Assembly (NCBI GenBank): GCA_964499695.1
Contig: CAZCMD010000004.1
Location: 1-64,000, forward strand
From: JAAZBV01 sp964499695
GTDB taxonomy: Bacteria > Desulfobacterota > DSM-4660 > Desulfatiglandales > HGW-15
DNA: 64,000 nucleotides
Direction: 5' to 3'
This document shows, piece after piece, positions 7,641-16,579 of this stretch (position 1 is its first letter; each line of letters opens with the position of its first letter). The position numbers and the translations under genes are program-made. A model generated the notes under the pieces. The model had not been told where the DNA came from. It was given only the letters and a program-made list of their open reading frames with translations, and made no database searches.

Positions 7641-9407
7641 TTAATGTCTGTGAGCCTTTGCTGTGTCGGTTAGACACGGGCCAACAAACACAAGAAATAG
7701 GTTCTTTTCCTTTTCTGTATTAATAGTATTCTTAAGACCTTTTATATCAGTAATAACAATCTTTTCACTTCCTGAGTATCCTGCACGGTAGGCAATATGA
7801 ACCGGTGTTTCAGGTTTATATATTGTATTGAAAAACTCAACCATAGCAGCGAGGTCTTTCATGGCCATAAACACGCTTAATGTCTCGCCATTTTTTGCTG
7901 CTGCTTCAAACAGGGGTTTGTTTTCAAGAATTCCCCTCGATGTTGTAAGTACCATTGTTCCCTTGCATCCGGTGTGCCTGTTTAACAACGCACTCGCCAC
8001 ATTAAAGGAACTCAAACCGGGAATTGTTTCAAACATATTCTCATCAAAATGCTCACTGATATACTCGGACCCGCTCCATATCGTGGGATCACCATATTCA
8101 AGAATTGCTACATGTTTGCCCTTGCTTAGCTCAGCCTTAATGGAATCAGCCATTGCAGCTCGTCTCTCTTCTACTATCTTTTTCAGGTCATCCTGAGATA
8201 CCCCCGGATTCTTCTTTTTTACCTCTGGGGGTGAAAAATCATAGATATCAAAGAGAACAGGTTTATCACCCATATATTTGCCAAACCTCTTCTGTATGTC
8301 CGGTGGACATATGAATGCATCTGCCCTTGACATGGCAGTAATGGCCTCTATGGTTATTAGGTCTGTATCGCCAGGGCCTATCCCTATATAGGTAAGTTTT
8401 GGTGATCTTTTAAGGTCAATTACCTCTATTTTATTAACTGATTTGATATCACGATCTGCCATGATGTCATCAGAAGGCACAAATATGAATTTCCCTTCCT
8501 TATCAATCTTTTTTCCATTTTTCATGTCAGCTATTATGGTGTTATCCTCAACCCTGTTCAGAAATATCTCCCCATATGAAAAGGTTGTCCTGTAGCCATC
8601 TGGCGCTGATATATGGAATATCTGCGAGAGTTTAGGTTCTATGCCAGCCTTGTTTATGATCTCATTAAACAAAACTCCGGAATAATCATCACTCCCATGA
8701 TAGCCCTTCCCTTCTCCCATGTGCAGTACATGCATATCTTTACGGTTTTTAAAACCTGAAAGATCGGTTATTGTAAGTTCCTGTTTTACCTTACCTGTAA
8801 CTGTAAATGATGGTGCATTAAGGTTAGCAGATTTGTCAGCAGCCATTCTGGGGGCAGGATCAATAACCTCAATACTAACGATGTTTTCAATAGATCTATC
8901 GGTATATTCATCACATGCCACAACCAGCTTTGGGAAACCTATTTTCCTGTCAAACTGCTTCATCCTTGGTTCTGATTCCTCTGGCTTATGACACGAACTG
9001 CAATCATGGTGGGGCCTGATAGGTGTGGCAGATGTAGCTATTATAATGTCATAGGAGTTTTTATAGAATATCTCACCCCATGACAGGGCAACCTCCTGCC
9101 CTTCACTGTTTCTGACCAGGACTGCCAGATCAATTACCTTATTATATGCAGATTCCTCCTTTGCAATAAAGGCTGTCTCAAGCAGTGTGCGGAGTGGTAC
9201 ACCATTATAATACCATGCACCCCTGTATGATTTGTCTTTTAAAATTTCATTCAGTTGAATGCGGACGGTTTTGAACCTGCAAATATCTTCCATGGAAAGG
9301 TTCAAGGGCTGTCTTACTGCACCTGTGATGTTGATAGAGGATGCAAACAGGTTATTGCAAATAAAAATTGCGAAAAATAAAATAAATGGTATTAGAATTT
9401 TTTTCAT
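7641..9407 (-). CDS. Secreted fusion: duplicated molybdopterin-binding-like domain, c-type heme motif, tetrapyrrole methylase domain
   Basis: This 588-residue protein has a clear signal peptide (residues 1-22, cleavage near LFA-SS) and a GGGGG ribosome site. Residues 25-185 and 200-332 look like two copies of one domain, each with a YxGVxxxxL segment and a (W/Y)GEIF motif, resembling sulfite-oxidase-type molybdopterin-binding folds. The first copy carries CSSCH (136-140), a covalent heme c attachment motif that needs a periplasmic site. From about residue 338 a tetrapyrrole (corrin/porphyrin) methylase domain begins, with IGIGPGDTDLITIEA, YGDPTIWSG and IPGLSSFNVASALL, the three family signatures. 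Such methylases normally act in the cytoplasm with S-adenosylmethionine, so an exported one is odd. A TonB receptor and ResB/CcsA homologues lie directly upstream. Tetrapyrrole or metal-complex handling at the envelope is only an inference. Confidence 0.8.
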   Translation of the reverse strand: MKKILIPFILFFAIFICNNLFASSINITGAVRQPLNLSMEDICRFKTVRIQLNEILKDKSYRGAWYYNGVPLRTLLETAFIAKEESAYNKVIDLAVLVRNSEGQEVALSWGEIFYKNSYDIIIATSATPIRPHHDCSSCHKPEESEPRMKQFDRKIGFPKLVVACDEYTDRSIENIVSIEVIDPAPRMAADKSANLNAPSFTVTGKVKQELTITDLSGFKNRKDMHVLHMGEGKGYHGSDDYSGVLFNEIINKAGIEPKLSQIFHISAPDGYRTTFSYGEIFLNRVEDNTIIADMKNGKKIDKEGKFIFVPSDDIMADRDIKSVNKIEVIDLKRSPKLTYIGIGPGDTDLITIEAITAMSRADAFICPPDIQKRFGKYMGDKPVLFDIYDFSPPEVKKKNPGVSQDDLKKIVEERRAAMADSIKAELSKGKHVAILEYGDPTIWSGSEYISEHFDENMFETIPGLSSFNVASALLNRHTGCKGTMVLTTSRGILENKPLFEAAAKNGETLSVFMAMKDLAAMVEFFNTIYKPETPVHIAYRAGYSGSEKIVITDIKGLKNTINTEKEKNLFLVFVGPCLTDTAKAHRH

Positions 9408-9450
9408 ATACGCCCCCTTTGGTTACAGGGTTTAAGATACAACTACCTCT

Positions 9451-9482
9451 AAAAATAAACATCCCCGCCAAAAAGCGCGGGG
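9451..9482 (-). terminator. Hairpin after the TonB receptor gene
   Basis: CCCCGC (9463-9468) pairs with GCGGGG (9477-9482) and is followed on the minus strand by a T-rich stretch. It sits between the receptor gene and the methylase-fusion gene. It may terminate or attenuate transcription between the two. Confidence 0.6.
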
Positions 9483-9522
9483 AAGTTTACCTTTAACCAA
9501 TTACAAATATACCAAATAATAA

Positions 9523-11514
9523 TTAGAACTTTGCTTCAAGTCCAATCAAAAGACTTCTTCCTTCCCTTGGAAAACCATATCCGGTACTGTAATTTTCATC
9601 AAGTAGATTCTGCAGACTCATGTTAACCTGGAAATTTTTGGTCATCTGAAACATACCTTTAATATCAAATAGCCAGTAGTCATCAAGTTCAACCCAATCC
9701 CCATTCCTTTTCTCCTCTTTCTGACCCTTGTCATATCTTGCCTTTACTAATAAGGAGAGATAATCATTAAATGTGATCAGGTCAGTAATCTTAAACTGGT
9801 GTTTTGGGGTTTCAGGGAGATAATCACTTTCTCTTCCGGGGGTATCATTCTGGGCATCAACATAGGCATAGGCAAGCTGGATATTATTTTTATCAAAGTA
9901 TGTGTTAGCAAGTGAAAATTCAAAACCTTTATAACTCGCCTCACCTATATTGTCATTGTAATCAAGTTCCTCTTCACCTACTGTAATTGTAGTTTCCGTG
10001 ATTAGATCGGTTACATCTGAATAGAAAAGGGTAAAATCGATAACGCTTTCAAAAGGAATAGCACTTGAGATCCCGGCTTCGTAATTTAAAGACTCTTCCT
10101 TTTTCAGATCGGGGTTAGGTATGGCAGTATCAAGATAAGCCGAGAACAATTCCTTCTGAGTGGGGAATCTTGTTTTCTTTGCTGCAGAAACATGGAGTTC
10201 AGTCTTATCTGTTAACCCGTAGGTCAATCCCAGAATACCATTTAATGAATCATCATCATCCCTTGTTTCAGCACCATTTGCATACTTTGCTTCCTGAACA
10301 TCATAGTTCATTCCTGCTACAAGAAAGGCTTTTTCGGTTAGTTCAATAGAGTCTTCAACCCCATATGATGATGTCCTGGTTTCGTATTTCTCCCATGGAT
10401 CACCAGTATCACCCTGTGCCTTATGAACATCATTCTTTAAATGATATGAAAAACTCAGGATATTTTTATCAATAAAGTCGGTTCTAACGATCAGAGAGCC
10501 ACCGTCCGTGTGGTCATCATAGGTACTGTGAAAGGAAGAACGTGCCGTCTGTGTTGTATAGTTTGCATTATCATATGCATCCAGCACATTGTAATACTCA
10601 TCATGATACAGCCTGACCTTTGCTGACAGGTTGTCGGTTATCCTGCTGTCGCCTATAAAATAATAGGTTGTCTTTTCCCATTCAGGAAAACGCCAGTAAC
10701 GCGGACGTTCGGAAGGATAAATGTTTGGTGGCAATCCCTTATCACTGTTGGTTTTATAATAACCTAATGCATACTCATGGCCCTCAGTTGGCATGAACCC
10801 TACCTTTATAGATTCTGTATGACTTTTTACATAAGAGTTATCCCTTTCGTCGCCCCTTTCAGGTGAATCTGCAGTTGGTTCATCTGGTGGCACATAATCT
10901 TCGGACATCTCAAAATAATCACTGTTGAGGCCTGTAAAACCACCCATGATATAAAACTTACCTATCATGGAACCCATATTTAAAGTGCCCCTGTAGTTAT
11001 CCAGGCCATAACTAAACTTTAATGACCCTTCAAAAATCTCTGTTGGTTTCATTGAAATTATGTTTATAACGCCGCCCATTGTATTAGCGCCATACAATGT
11101 TGATGCTGCCCCTTTACTGAGGGTAATTCTTGATATATTTCCTGTTGAGATCTCACCAGGATCTACATAACCATCGTAGGGGATATACCAGGGAATACCA
11201 TCAAAAAAAATAGGCACATATCTCTCATTGAATCCTCTTACATTGACATATGCTTCATTTCTTGACCCTGTACTGATAGCCAACCCTGGCATGGTATCGA
11301 GTGCATCAGCGATAGTATCCAGGTCATTAAGTTCCATCTGATCCCTGTCTAATGTCTCGGTTGTAGCGACCTTTGATATTGCCTCGGAATTGGCTGATAC
11401 AACGATTTCACCAAGCTCAAATACCTCTTTTTTCTTTTCTTCAGCAGTCACATACCCGCTCAAAAAGAGAGATCCCAGGATGCATAAAATAAAAAACAAC
11501 TTTATCCTTATCAT
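9523..11514 (-). CDS. TonB-dependent outer membrane receptor
   Basis: A 663-residue protein with a signal peptide (VTA-EEK), a TonB-box-like FELGEIVVSAN segment, a plug domain (DTMPGLAISTG, VNVRGFNERYVPIFFDGIP, SKGAASTLYGANTMGGVINI) and a C-terminal beta-barrel ending in a phenylalanine (GLEAKF). The ribosome site is GGAGGAG. TonB receptors import iron complexes, cobalamin, heme, metals or glycans; the substrate is not readable here. No cobalamin riboswitch precedes it, unlike the receptor at 32192. The neighbours (heme-motif/tetrapyrrole methylase fusion, ResB, CcsA) hint at a tetrapyrrole or metal complex, which is inference. Confidence 0.93.
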   Translation of the reverse strand: MIRIKLFFILCILGSLFLSGYVTAEEKKKEVFELGEIVVSANSEAISKVATTETLDRDQMELNDLDTIADALDTMPGLAISTGSRNEAYVNVRGFNERYVPIFFDGIPWYIPYDGYVDPGEISTGNISRITLSKGAASTLYGANTMGGVINIISMKPTEIFEGSLKFSYGLDNYRGTLNMGSMIGKFYIMGGFTGLNSDYFEMSEDYVPPDEPTADSPERGDERDNSYVKSHTESIKVGFMPTEGHEYALGYYKTNSDKGLPPNIYPSERPRYWRFPEWEKTTYYFIGDSRITDNLSAKVRLYHDEYYNVLDAYDNANYTTQTARSSFHSTYDDHTDGGSLIVRTDFIDKNILSFSYHLKNDVHKAQGDTGDPWEKYETRTSSYGVEDSIELTEKAFLVAGMNYDVQEAKYANGAETRDDDDSLNGILGLTYGLTDKTELHVSAAKKTRFPTQKELFSAYLDTAIPNPDLKKEESLNYEAGISSAIPFESVIDFTLFYSDVTDLITETTITVGEEELDYNDNIGEASYKGFEFSLANTYFDKNNIQLAYAYVDAQNDTPGRESDYLPETPKHQFKITDLITFNDYLSLLVKARYDKGQKEEKRNGDWVELDDYWLFDIKGMFQMTKNFQVNMSLQNLLDENYSTGYGFPREGRSLLIGLEAKF

Positions 11515-11533
11515 AAAAACTCCTCCTATTTTT

Positions 11534-12364
11534 CTATTTATTATTGCTATTTTGGTTAATATGAGGTTTTCGCCACGTCATAACCAGGTAAATAAATATT
11601 CCCGCAATCATTACCGGATATATGATTAAAAAGGTCTTGAGCGCCGGGTTTCTTGAAATGGTAAACATCGCCCATGCCTCTGTACCAGGGCCAGGTTCAC
11701 CTTTAAAATCATCCGGCAGTGCAAAGCTTTTGAGTGTCACATGTACATCACCGTAACTCATTGGCTTCAGCAGGTATACTCTTTGACTCTTTAAAAATTC
11801 CCCATTTCTGTTAAGAGATACATCCACATAACTTTCCATATAATTAAGCTCATCACTGGTAATATCCCTTTTGGCCTTATTAAGAGCCTTCACATCACCA
11901 ACAAAATAAACATCGTTAAGGATGAGCTCATACCCTTCTTTATTAGTATAATTTGCGCTTTTCCCCAGCTTGATATCATTATATTCAAACCCGAGCATAA
12001 GCCCGCCAAGGTGGCCAAGGGCAACAAAACCGAATATGCAATGCACTATAAGCATAAATAATTTACTGCCGCTGAACCTGGCCTGTATGATTTTATATAT
12101 TTTGCTCCACGAACAGAAAATCAGGTTGATCCCGATCACTGTCATTCCGGCACAGAGTAATATGAACCATATCTTTAGAAATCCTGCCCCGCTCTTATCT
12201 GAAAAGAGCCAGTCTCTTATAAGCAGGTCATTCATTACCCTGAAATCCTTCACATAAGACTCTTCCCCTGCCAGATAGAGTCCAAGCCCCATCCATATAA
12301 CCAGAAATACCAGGGTCCACATGCTTAGATACATAGAAGAAAGCTTTTCAGATGCTTTACTCAA
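11534..12364 (-). CDS. resB: ResB-like cytochrome c biogenesis protein
   Basis: The best start is a TTG at 12364 whose bases overlap the TGA stop of the upstream CcsA gene, with GAGGAAT just before it; this gives 276 residues. A longer upstream frame only reads through the CcsA gene. The protein has N-terminal TM helices (MYLSMWTLVFLVIWMGLGLYL), another pair near the middle, a periplasmic stretch with YVDVSL and SQRVYLLKPMSYGDVHV, and a C-terminal TM (LIIYPVMIAGIFIYLVMTW). This is the layout of ResB/Ccs1, the partner of CcsA in System II cytochrome c maturation. It is shorter than many ResB proteins. It probably matures the CXXCH protein encoded in the same island (inference). Confidence 0.75.
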   Translation of the reverse strand: MSKASEKLSSMYLSMWTLVFLVIWMGLGLYLAGEESYVKDFRVMNDLLIRDWLFSDKSGAGFLKIWFILLCAGMTVIGINLIFCSWSKIYKIIQARFSGSKLFMLIVHCIFGFVALGHLGGLMLGFEYNDIKLGKSANYTNKEGYELILNDVYFVGDVKALNKAKRDITSDELNYMESYVDVSLNRNGEFLKSQRVYLLKPMSYGDVHVTLKSFALPDDFKGEPGPGTEAWAMFTISRNPALKTFLIIYPVMIAGIFIYLVMTWRKPHINQNSNNK

Positions 12365-13098
12365 TATAAATTCCTCATGACAGTCAGGGTAAGAAAAAAC
12401 AGGCCGGATAAAGCCCCTATTATGCACCTGACATCCTCCGCCTTCCGGCCTTTTCCGGGGATATGGAATGCAAGCATCAGATAAAGTACAACAAGGGTTG
12501 ACTGGAAAAAGGTTTTACTCCACATCCAGAAATCTCCCCAACCCTTCTGGCACCAGATGATGCCGATATATTCACCCATCAGGTAAAAAACGGCTGCAAG
12601 CAGTAAATAATTTCTGCCATAATGAGCAAGCATGCTTGTCCGCTCATCAATTTCACGCTGGATAATAAACTGGATAAACCATGCGGTTGCAAAAAGCATA
12701 AGCGCAAGGGCTATGCAGCGAAAAGTATGGAACATAACAATATATACATACCCGTGGTCATATACCCTTACGCTGGCCTCTTTTGGAAAAAAATACATTA
12801 TCAGGAAGAGAATGATGATCTCGATCCATACCCACATTCGGACCTTTTCTTTAAAATCTCCCCTGATGAATAAAACAAGTCCGGTTGTACCCAAAATTAG
12901 CGATACAAGAAGAAAAAATTCGAAGATATTGTATACCGGAAAATTTCTTGAACTGTTAAAAAGAAGAAAAAGCACTGAAAAATTAACAAGAAGAGCACCA
13001 GCACAAATTGTAATTTCGGATTTTCTATACCCGCCCAGACGGGATAAAAATAATATGAAATATAGAGCAAAACTTAAATAATAAAGATTTATTAACAT
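12361..13098 (-). CDS. ccsA: CcsA-like heme export/cytochrome c assembly protein
   Basis: A 245-residue polytopic membrane protein with about eight helices. The tryptophan-rich WGDFWMWSKTFF corresponds to the heme-handling WWD loop of CcsA/CcmC proteins. Histidines in MFHTFRC and LAFHIPG flank it, as expected for heme ligands. In System II, CcsA and ResB move heme across the membrane and attach it to CXXCH sites. The gene overlaps the start of the ResB-like gene. No clear ribosome site is seen before the ATG, and a 237-bp AT-rich region with no gene lies upstream. Confidence 0.82.
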   Translation of the reverse strand: MLINLYYLSFALYFILFLSRLGGYRKSEITICAGALLVNFSVLFLLFNSSRNFPVYNIFEFFLLVSLILGTTGLVLFIRGDFKEKVRMWVWIEIIILFLIMYFFPKEASVRVYDHGYVYIVMFHTFRCIALALMLFATAWFIQFIIQREIDERTSMLAHYGRNYLLLAAVFYLMGEYIGIIWCQKGWGDFWMWSKTFFQSTLVVLYLMLAFHIPGKGRKAEDVRCIIGALSGLFFLTLTVMRNLY

Positions 13099-13335
13099 TT
13101 TTTATTGATAAAGGTTGAATATTTTCCATTATGTCAAACATAATATAATACATAGATACCTTTAATTGTCTTTTCTAGTCAAGCATTTTTATTTTTTTAT
13201 TTTTAACACAATTTTATTACTATTTATTACCAATATTGACCCATGTCAACATTTAACAAATACACATTTCTACTTTACATATATCCCCGTTAAGAAGTAT
13301 GTTTCTCCCTTATTTTTCAAAGATCGGATGACTTT

Positions 13336-14097
13336 ATGGCAAAAAAATCAGGCCAAAAAAATATTTTCAGATGGTATGACCCATTTACCTTTTATATCCT
13401 GCTGCCATTAATAACATCTCTACTCAAACTTCTATTGCTTTCATACAGATTGATAAGGGTTGAAGGAGTTGACCTTGAAAAAAAGGCGCTTGAAATGTCC
13501 GGCGGAAAGGCAGTTTACTGCTCGTGGCATCAGAGGCTTGTATTTCATCCCTGGTACCTCTCAAAAAGGGGGGTAACCGTAATGGTGAGTCAGAGCCGTG
13601 ACGGCGAGTTTGCGGCCAGGTTCATAAATGCCCTTGGTCTTGGTGATGTAAGGGGCTCTTCAACCCGGGGTGGTCTGGGTGCCCTGATAAAGCTCAAACA
13701 GAAGATATTAGCCGGTGAAACAAATGGCGGGATGGTAGTTGATGGCCCGCTTGGCCCGCCACGTGTTGCAAAGATGGGGGCTGTATTGCTTGCAAAAAGC
13801 AGCGGGGCTCCGCTCATGCCCATTATGTGGGGAACTGACAGAAGCTGGGTATTAAACAGTTGGGACAGGTTCATTATTCCAAAACCATTTGCAAAGATAG
13901 TTTACTGCCATACTGAGCCGATATGGGTGCCTGAATCAGCCTCTGATGATGAGCTTGAAATCTACAGAAAACAGCTTGAAGAGAGCCTGAACAGGGCAGC
14001 CAGATGGTGTGATGAACAGTTTGGTGAAGAAAAACCCTGGAGAAAGGTAAAGAAGGATGGCATTCCCGAAACAGGTCCGGTCGATAACTCCATATGA
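13336..14097 (+). CDS. Lysophospholipid acyltransferase-like protein (DUF374)
   Basis: A 253-residue protein with an N-terminal hydrophobic segment (residues 15-35). It has CSWHQRLVFHPWY with a catalytic-type His, SQSRDGEFAARF, SSTRGGLGAL and VVDGPLGPPRVAKMGAVLLAKSSGAP. These are the conserved blocks of the DUF374 family, membrane-associated acyltransferases related to late lipid A acyltransferases. It probably acylates a lipid at the inner membrane. The upstream GGATGA is only a fair ribosome site. It is convergent with the cobalamin operon that ends at 14396. Confidence 0.85.
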   Translation: MAKKSGQKNIFRWYDPFTFYILLPLITSLLKLLLLSYRLIRVEGVDLEKKALEMSGGKAVYCSWHQRLVFHPWYLSKRGVTVMVSQSRDGEFAARFINALGLGDVRGSSTRGGLGALIKLKQKILAGETNGGMVVDGPLGPPRVAKMGAVLLAKSSGAPLMPIMWGTDRSWVLNSWDRFIIPKPFAKIVYCHTEPIWVPESASDDELEIYRKQLEESLNRAARWCDEQFGEEKPWRKVKKDGIPETGPVDNSI

Positions 14098-14340
14098 TTT
14101 TTTAATGTAAGTTCCCATTGAGTCGTTTTATCAGGTCCCTTTATCTCAACTATGTTGAAGATCTCCCTGACAGATGCACGCGCTCCAGAGATAAAAATAG
14201 ATTTACAAATAATATGCCACAACACTTATAAATTACGAATAAACTTCAAAAAATAATTCAACCGATTGATATCACTGACTTTTGATAAAATTATATATAA
14301 CTAATTGAGGATTATTTACTTTTTTACAGGTTACTCACAT

Positions 14341-14392
14341 TGCAACGATGCACCTTCTAATGTGCATGATGCACACAATAGTGTGCACAAGG
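14341..14392. repeat. Nested TGCAC palindromes between convergent genes
   Basis: TGCACAC (14370-14376), four bases, then GTGTGCA (14381-14387) is a perfect inverted repeat. GTGCAT-G-ATGCAC overlaps it just upstream and a further GATGCAC precedes. The cluster lies just beyond the cbiB stop. No T-run follows, so a classical terminator is not obvious; a protein-binding site or hairpin is possible. Confidence 0.5.
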
Positions 14393-14395
14393 TAC

Positions 14396-15391
14396 TCAAA
14401 GGATGATATAAAGTATAGATGAAATAAGGGCTACAAAAAGGAATGCGGAAATAAATAACAACCTTTTGACACCCTGTATATAAGGAAATTCAGGATCAGG
14501 AAACTCTGCCCCTAGCCAGGGTTTTTCCTTTAGCCCTTCCGGGTATCTTACAGGCCCGCCTAATCTAGCCCTGATCGCCCCTGCAACAAAGCTTTCCGGA
14601 TGGGCCGAATTGGGTGAATCATGTTTTAGCCTGTCACGCAGGGAGGTCTTTAATCCGGTTAAGGGATGAAGACCGGAAAACAGGGCGCCAAAAAAAAGCA
14701 GGATCAGAGAGAGACGCGCTGGTATAAAATTTAAGATGTCATCCAGCCTTGCGCCAGCCCAGCCTATCTCTACCAACTCCTCTGTTTTGTGCCCTACCAT
14801 GGAATCAAGGGTTGACGCCACCTTGAAGATTATGAGGAAAATAACACCGGAATATATCGAGTCGATATCAATCAATGGGCCAATGATAGAACCGACGCAA
14901 TACCAGAAAACAGGAGAGAGAAATCCGTCAACAAAATTTTCCGCCAGGGTCTCAATAGCAGCCCTGATGATACCCTTTTCATCGAGGCAATTCACATCGC
15001 GGCCAACAATCATGGCGATAGATTCCCTCGCCTTAAAAAGGTCATTATTCTTTAGTGCATCTGTAACAGGCCGGCAGTGGTTAAAGAGGTCTTTCAGCGC
15101 TATGAGGGAATAGACAAAATAGATATTTATCAGAATGGCGACTGTGGGATGAAGCTGGTAAAAAGCTGCAACTAATAAAGAATAGATTGAAACAGAGATA
15201 AGGATTGTCAGCAATGTGAGAATAACCCCGCTGAGTTTAAGGTTCCATGATCTGCCTTTAAGCCAATTATGCAGCCAGTCGATCAAGCCGCCAATTAATC
15301 TTACCGGGTGATACCTGTAGTTTGGATCACCCAGTATAAGATCAAATATAAAACCTGAAATCAGTATTATGGCCGGGGTATAATGCTCCAT
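14396..15391 (-). CDS. cbiB: Adenosylcobinamide-phosphate synthase
   Basis: CbiB joins adenosylcobyric acid to (R)-1-aminopropan-2-ol phosphate in the inner membrane. The ATG at 15391 (MEHYTPA) is chosen because the longer frame would run 86 bp into cobD. It gives 331 residues, the normal length. Family blocks are visible: FDLILGDPNYRYHPVRLIG, GRDVNCLDEKGIIRAAIETLAENFVDG, and a C-terminal SFVAGAIRARLGGPVRY. Several TM helices are present. It is the last gene of the riboswitch-controlled operon and follows cobD by 7 bp, whose product makes its aminopropanol-phosphate substrate. Confidence 0.95.
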   Translation of the reverse strand: MEHYTPAIILISGFIFDLILGDPNYRYHPVRLIGGLIDWLHNWLKGRSWNLKLSGVILTLLTILISVSIYSLLVAAFYQLHPTVAILINIYFVYSLIALKDLFNHCRPVTDALKNNDLFKARESIAMIVGRDVNCLDEKGIIRAAIETLAENFVDGFLSPVFWYCVGSIIGPLIDIDSIYSGVIFLIIFKVASTLDSMVGHKTEELVEIGWAGARLDDILNFIPARLSLILLFFGALFSGLHPLTGLKTSLRDRLKHDSPNSAHPESFVAGAIRARLGGPVRYPEGLKEKPWLGAEFPDPEFPYIQGVKRLLFISAFLFVALISSILYIIL

Positions 15392-15398
15392 ATTAATC

Positions 15399-16475
15399 TC
15401 ATTTTCCGAAGGATGATAACAGTGAAAGCAGACTGTTATTATCTTCGACAGAACGGATACCGAACCTGAAAAAGTTATCCTCAAGCCCCCTGAAATTTCT
15501 GCAATCCCTTATAAAGATACCGTTTCCGAGCAGGTATTTTAAAAGATCATCAAGGTTTCCTGTTTTTTTCCATCTGCATAAAAAAAAGTTGGTACAGGAT
15601 GGGAACACCTCTACGCCATCCATCTCTTTCAGTATGCCAAATATCCTTTCCCTTTCAGAGGTAAGATATTTCATGGTAGCGGTTTCATAATCCTCACAAT
15701 CCTTTAAAAGGAGAGCAACCTTTTCTGCTATACCATTAACAGTCCAGGGCTCCTTGTATTCATTTAAACGTCCTATCGTATCCCCGTGGCTTATTACACC
15801 CCCCATGCGAAGCCCGGCAATGGAGTAAAACTTTGTAAATGAATGGATAAGTATCAGATTTGGATATCTGTTGCATGAAATAAGGCTTTCATCCTTCCAG
15901 TTATCAACGAACTGTATAAATGCCTCATCAATTATAAAATATTTATCAGGAAATTTTTCTCTAAGGTAAATTATTGTATCCCGCTTAAACATGCCCCCGG
16001 TCGGATTATTGGGTCGCCCGACCCAGATGGCATCAACACTGTTAATAACAGTTTCAAGCTCCATTGTTGAAGGCATTGCAAAATTATTATCAGGTTTCAG
16101 TGGATAGGTGATTACCTCTGCCCCTGCTAATGTAGAAGCCCTTTCATAATCATAAAATGATGGTGCAGGGATAAGCACCCTTTTAAATTTAAGCGCACGC
16201 GGTATCAGGTATATAAGTTCGGTTGATCCGTTTCCGGCAAGAAATTCATCATGCTTTATTCCTGTCTTATAAGCGTAAAAATCGGTGATCCCCTGGCCGT
16301 CAATGCTGGGATAATCCTGCACAGTATTAACAAGGCTATGCCAGTTTTTAGTTATAACATCAGGCATACCCAGTGGATTAAGGTTTACGCTGAAATCTAT
16401 TATCTTTGTTTCAGGCAGATTAAGCCTTGCAAGATCAGCAAGGGGGTTTCCGCCATGTTTGTGTTCAGTTGCCAT
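15399..16475 (-). CDS. cobD: L-threonine-O-3-phosphate decarboxylase
   Basis: A 358-residue PLP enzyme of the aminotransferase class I fold. The N-terminal HGGNPLADLA followed by IDFSVNLNPLGMP is typical of CobD and separates it from HisC. The PLP lysine is in HSFTKFYSIAGLRMGG, and GRPNNPTGG and DEAFIQF bind the cofactor. It makes aminopropanol phosphate for CbiB, encoded directly downstream. The ribosome site is weak. A REP-like palindromic element fills the gap between this gene and cobS. Confidence 0.93.
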   Translation of the reverse strand: MATEHKHGGNPLADLARLNLPETKIIDFSVNLNPLGMPDVITKNWHSLVNTVQDYPSIDGQGITDFYAYKTGIKHDEFLAGNGSTELIYLIPRALKFKRVLIPAPSFYDYERASTLAGAEVITYPLKPDNNFAMPSTMELETVINSVDAIWVGRPNNPTGGMFKRDTIIYLREKFPDKYFIIDEAFIQFVDNWKDESLISCNRYPNLILIHSFTKFYSIAGLRMGGVISHGDTIGRLNEYKEPWTVNGIAEKVALLLKDCEDYETATMKYLTSERERIFGILKEMDGVEVFPSCTNFFLCRWKKTGNLDDLLKYLLGNGIFIRDCRNFRGLEDNFFRFGIRSVEDNNSLLSLLSSFGK

Positions 16476-16493
16476 ATAATACCAAATTATATC

Positions 16494-16565
16494 GTAGGGG
16501 CGAACCTATGTGTTCGCCCGGTTTTCAAATCCAGAATTCGGGCAGACACACAGGTCTGCCCCTAC
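16494..16565. repeat. REP-like GTAGGGGC palindromic element
   Basis: The element starts GTAGGGGCGAACC and ends GGTCTGCCCCTAC, with inner arms that also pair (CCTATGTGTTCGCCC; GGGCAGACACACAGG). Two further copies are at 23487-23604, inside the RAYT gene, and 23874-23950, just upstream of it. It is probably a non-autonomous element mobilised by that transposase family. Confidence 0.85.
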
Positions 16566-16579
16566 ATTTTCTAAAAATA

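Noticed and set aside
13166..13411. Small plus-strand frame before the acyltransferase
   Set aside because: The 13099-13335 stretch is very AT-rich, the frame overlaps the acyltransferase start and the product has no recognisable features.
15392..15484. Longer N-terminus for CbiB
   Set aside because: It would run into cobD and adds residues that do not look like the family; MEHYTPA at 15391 gives the normal length.
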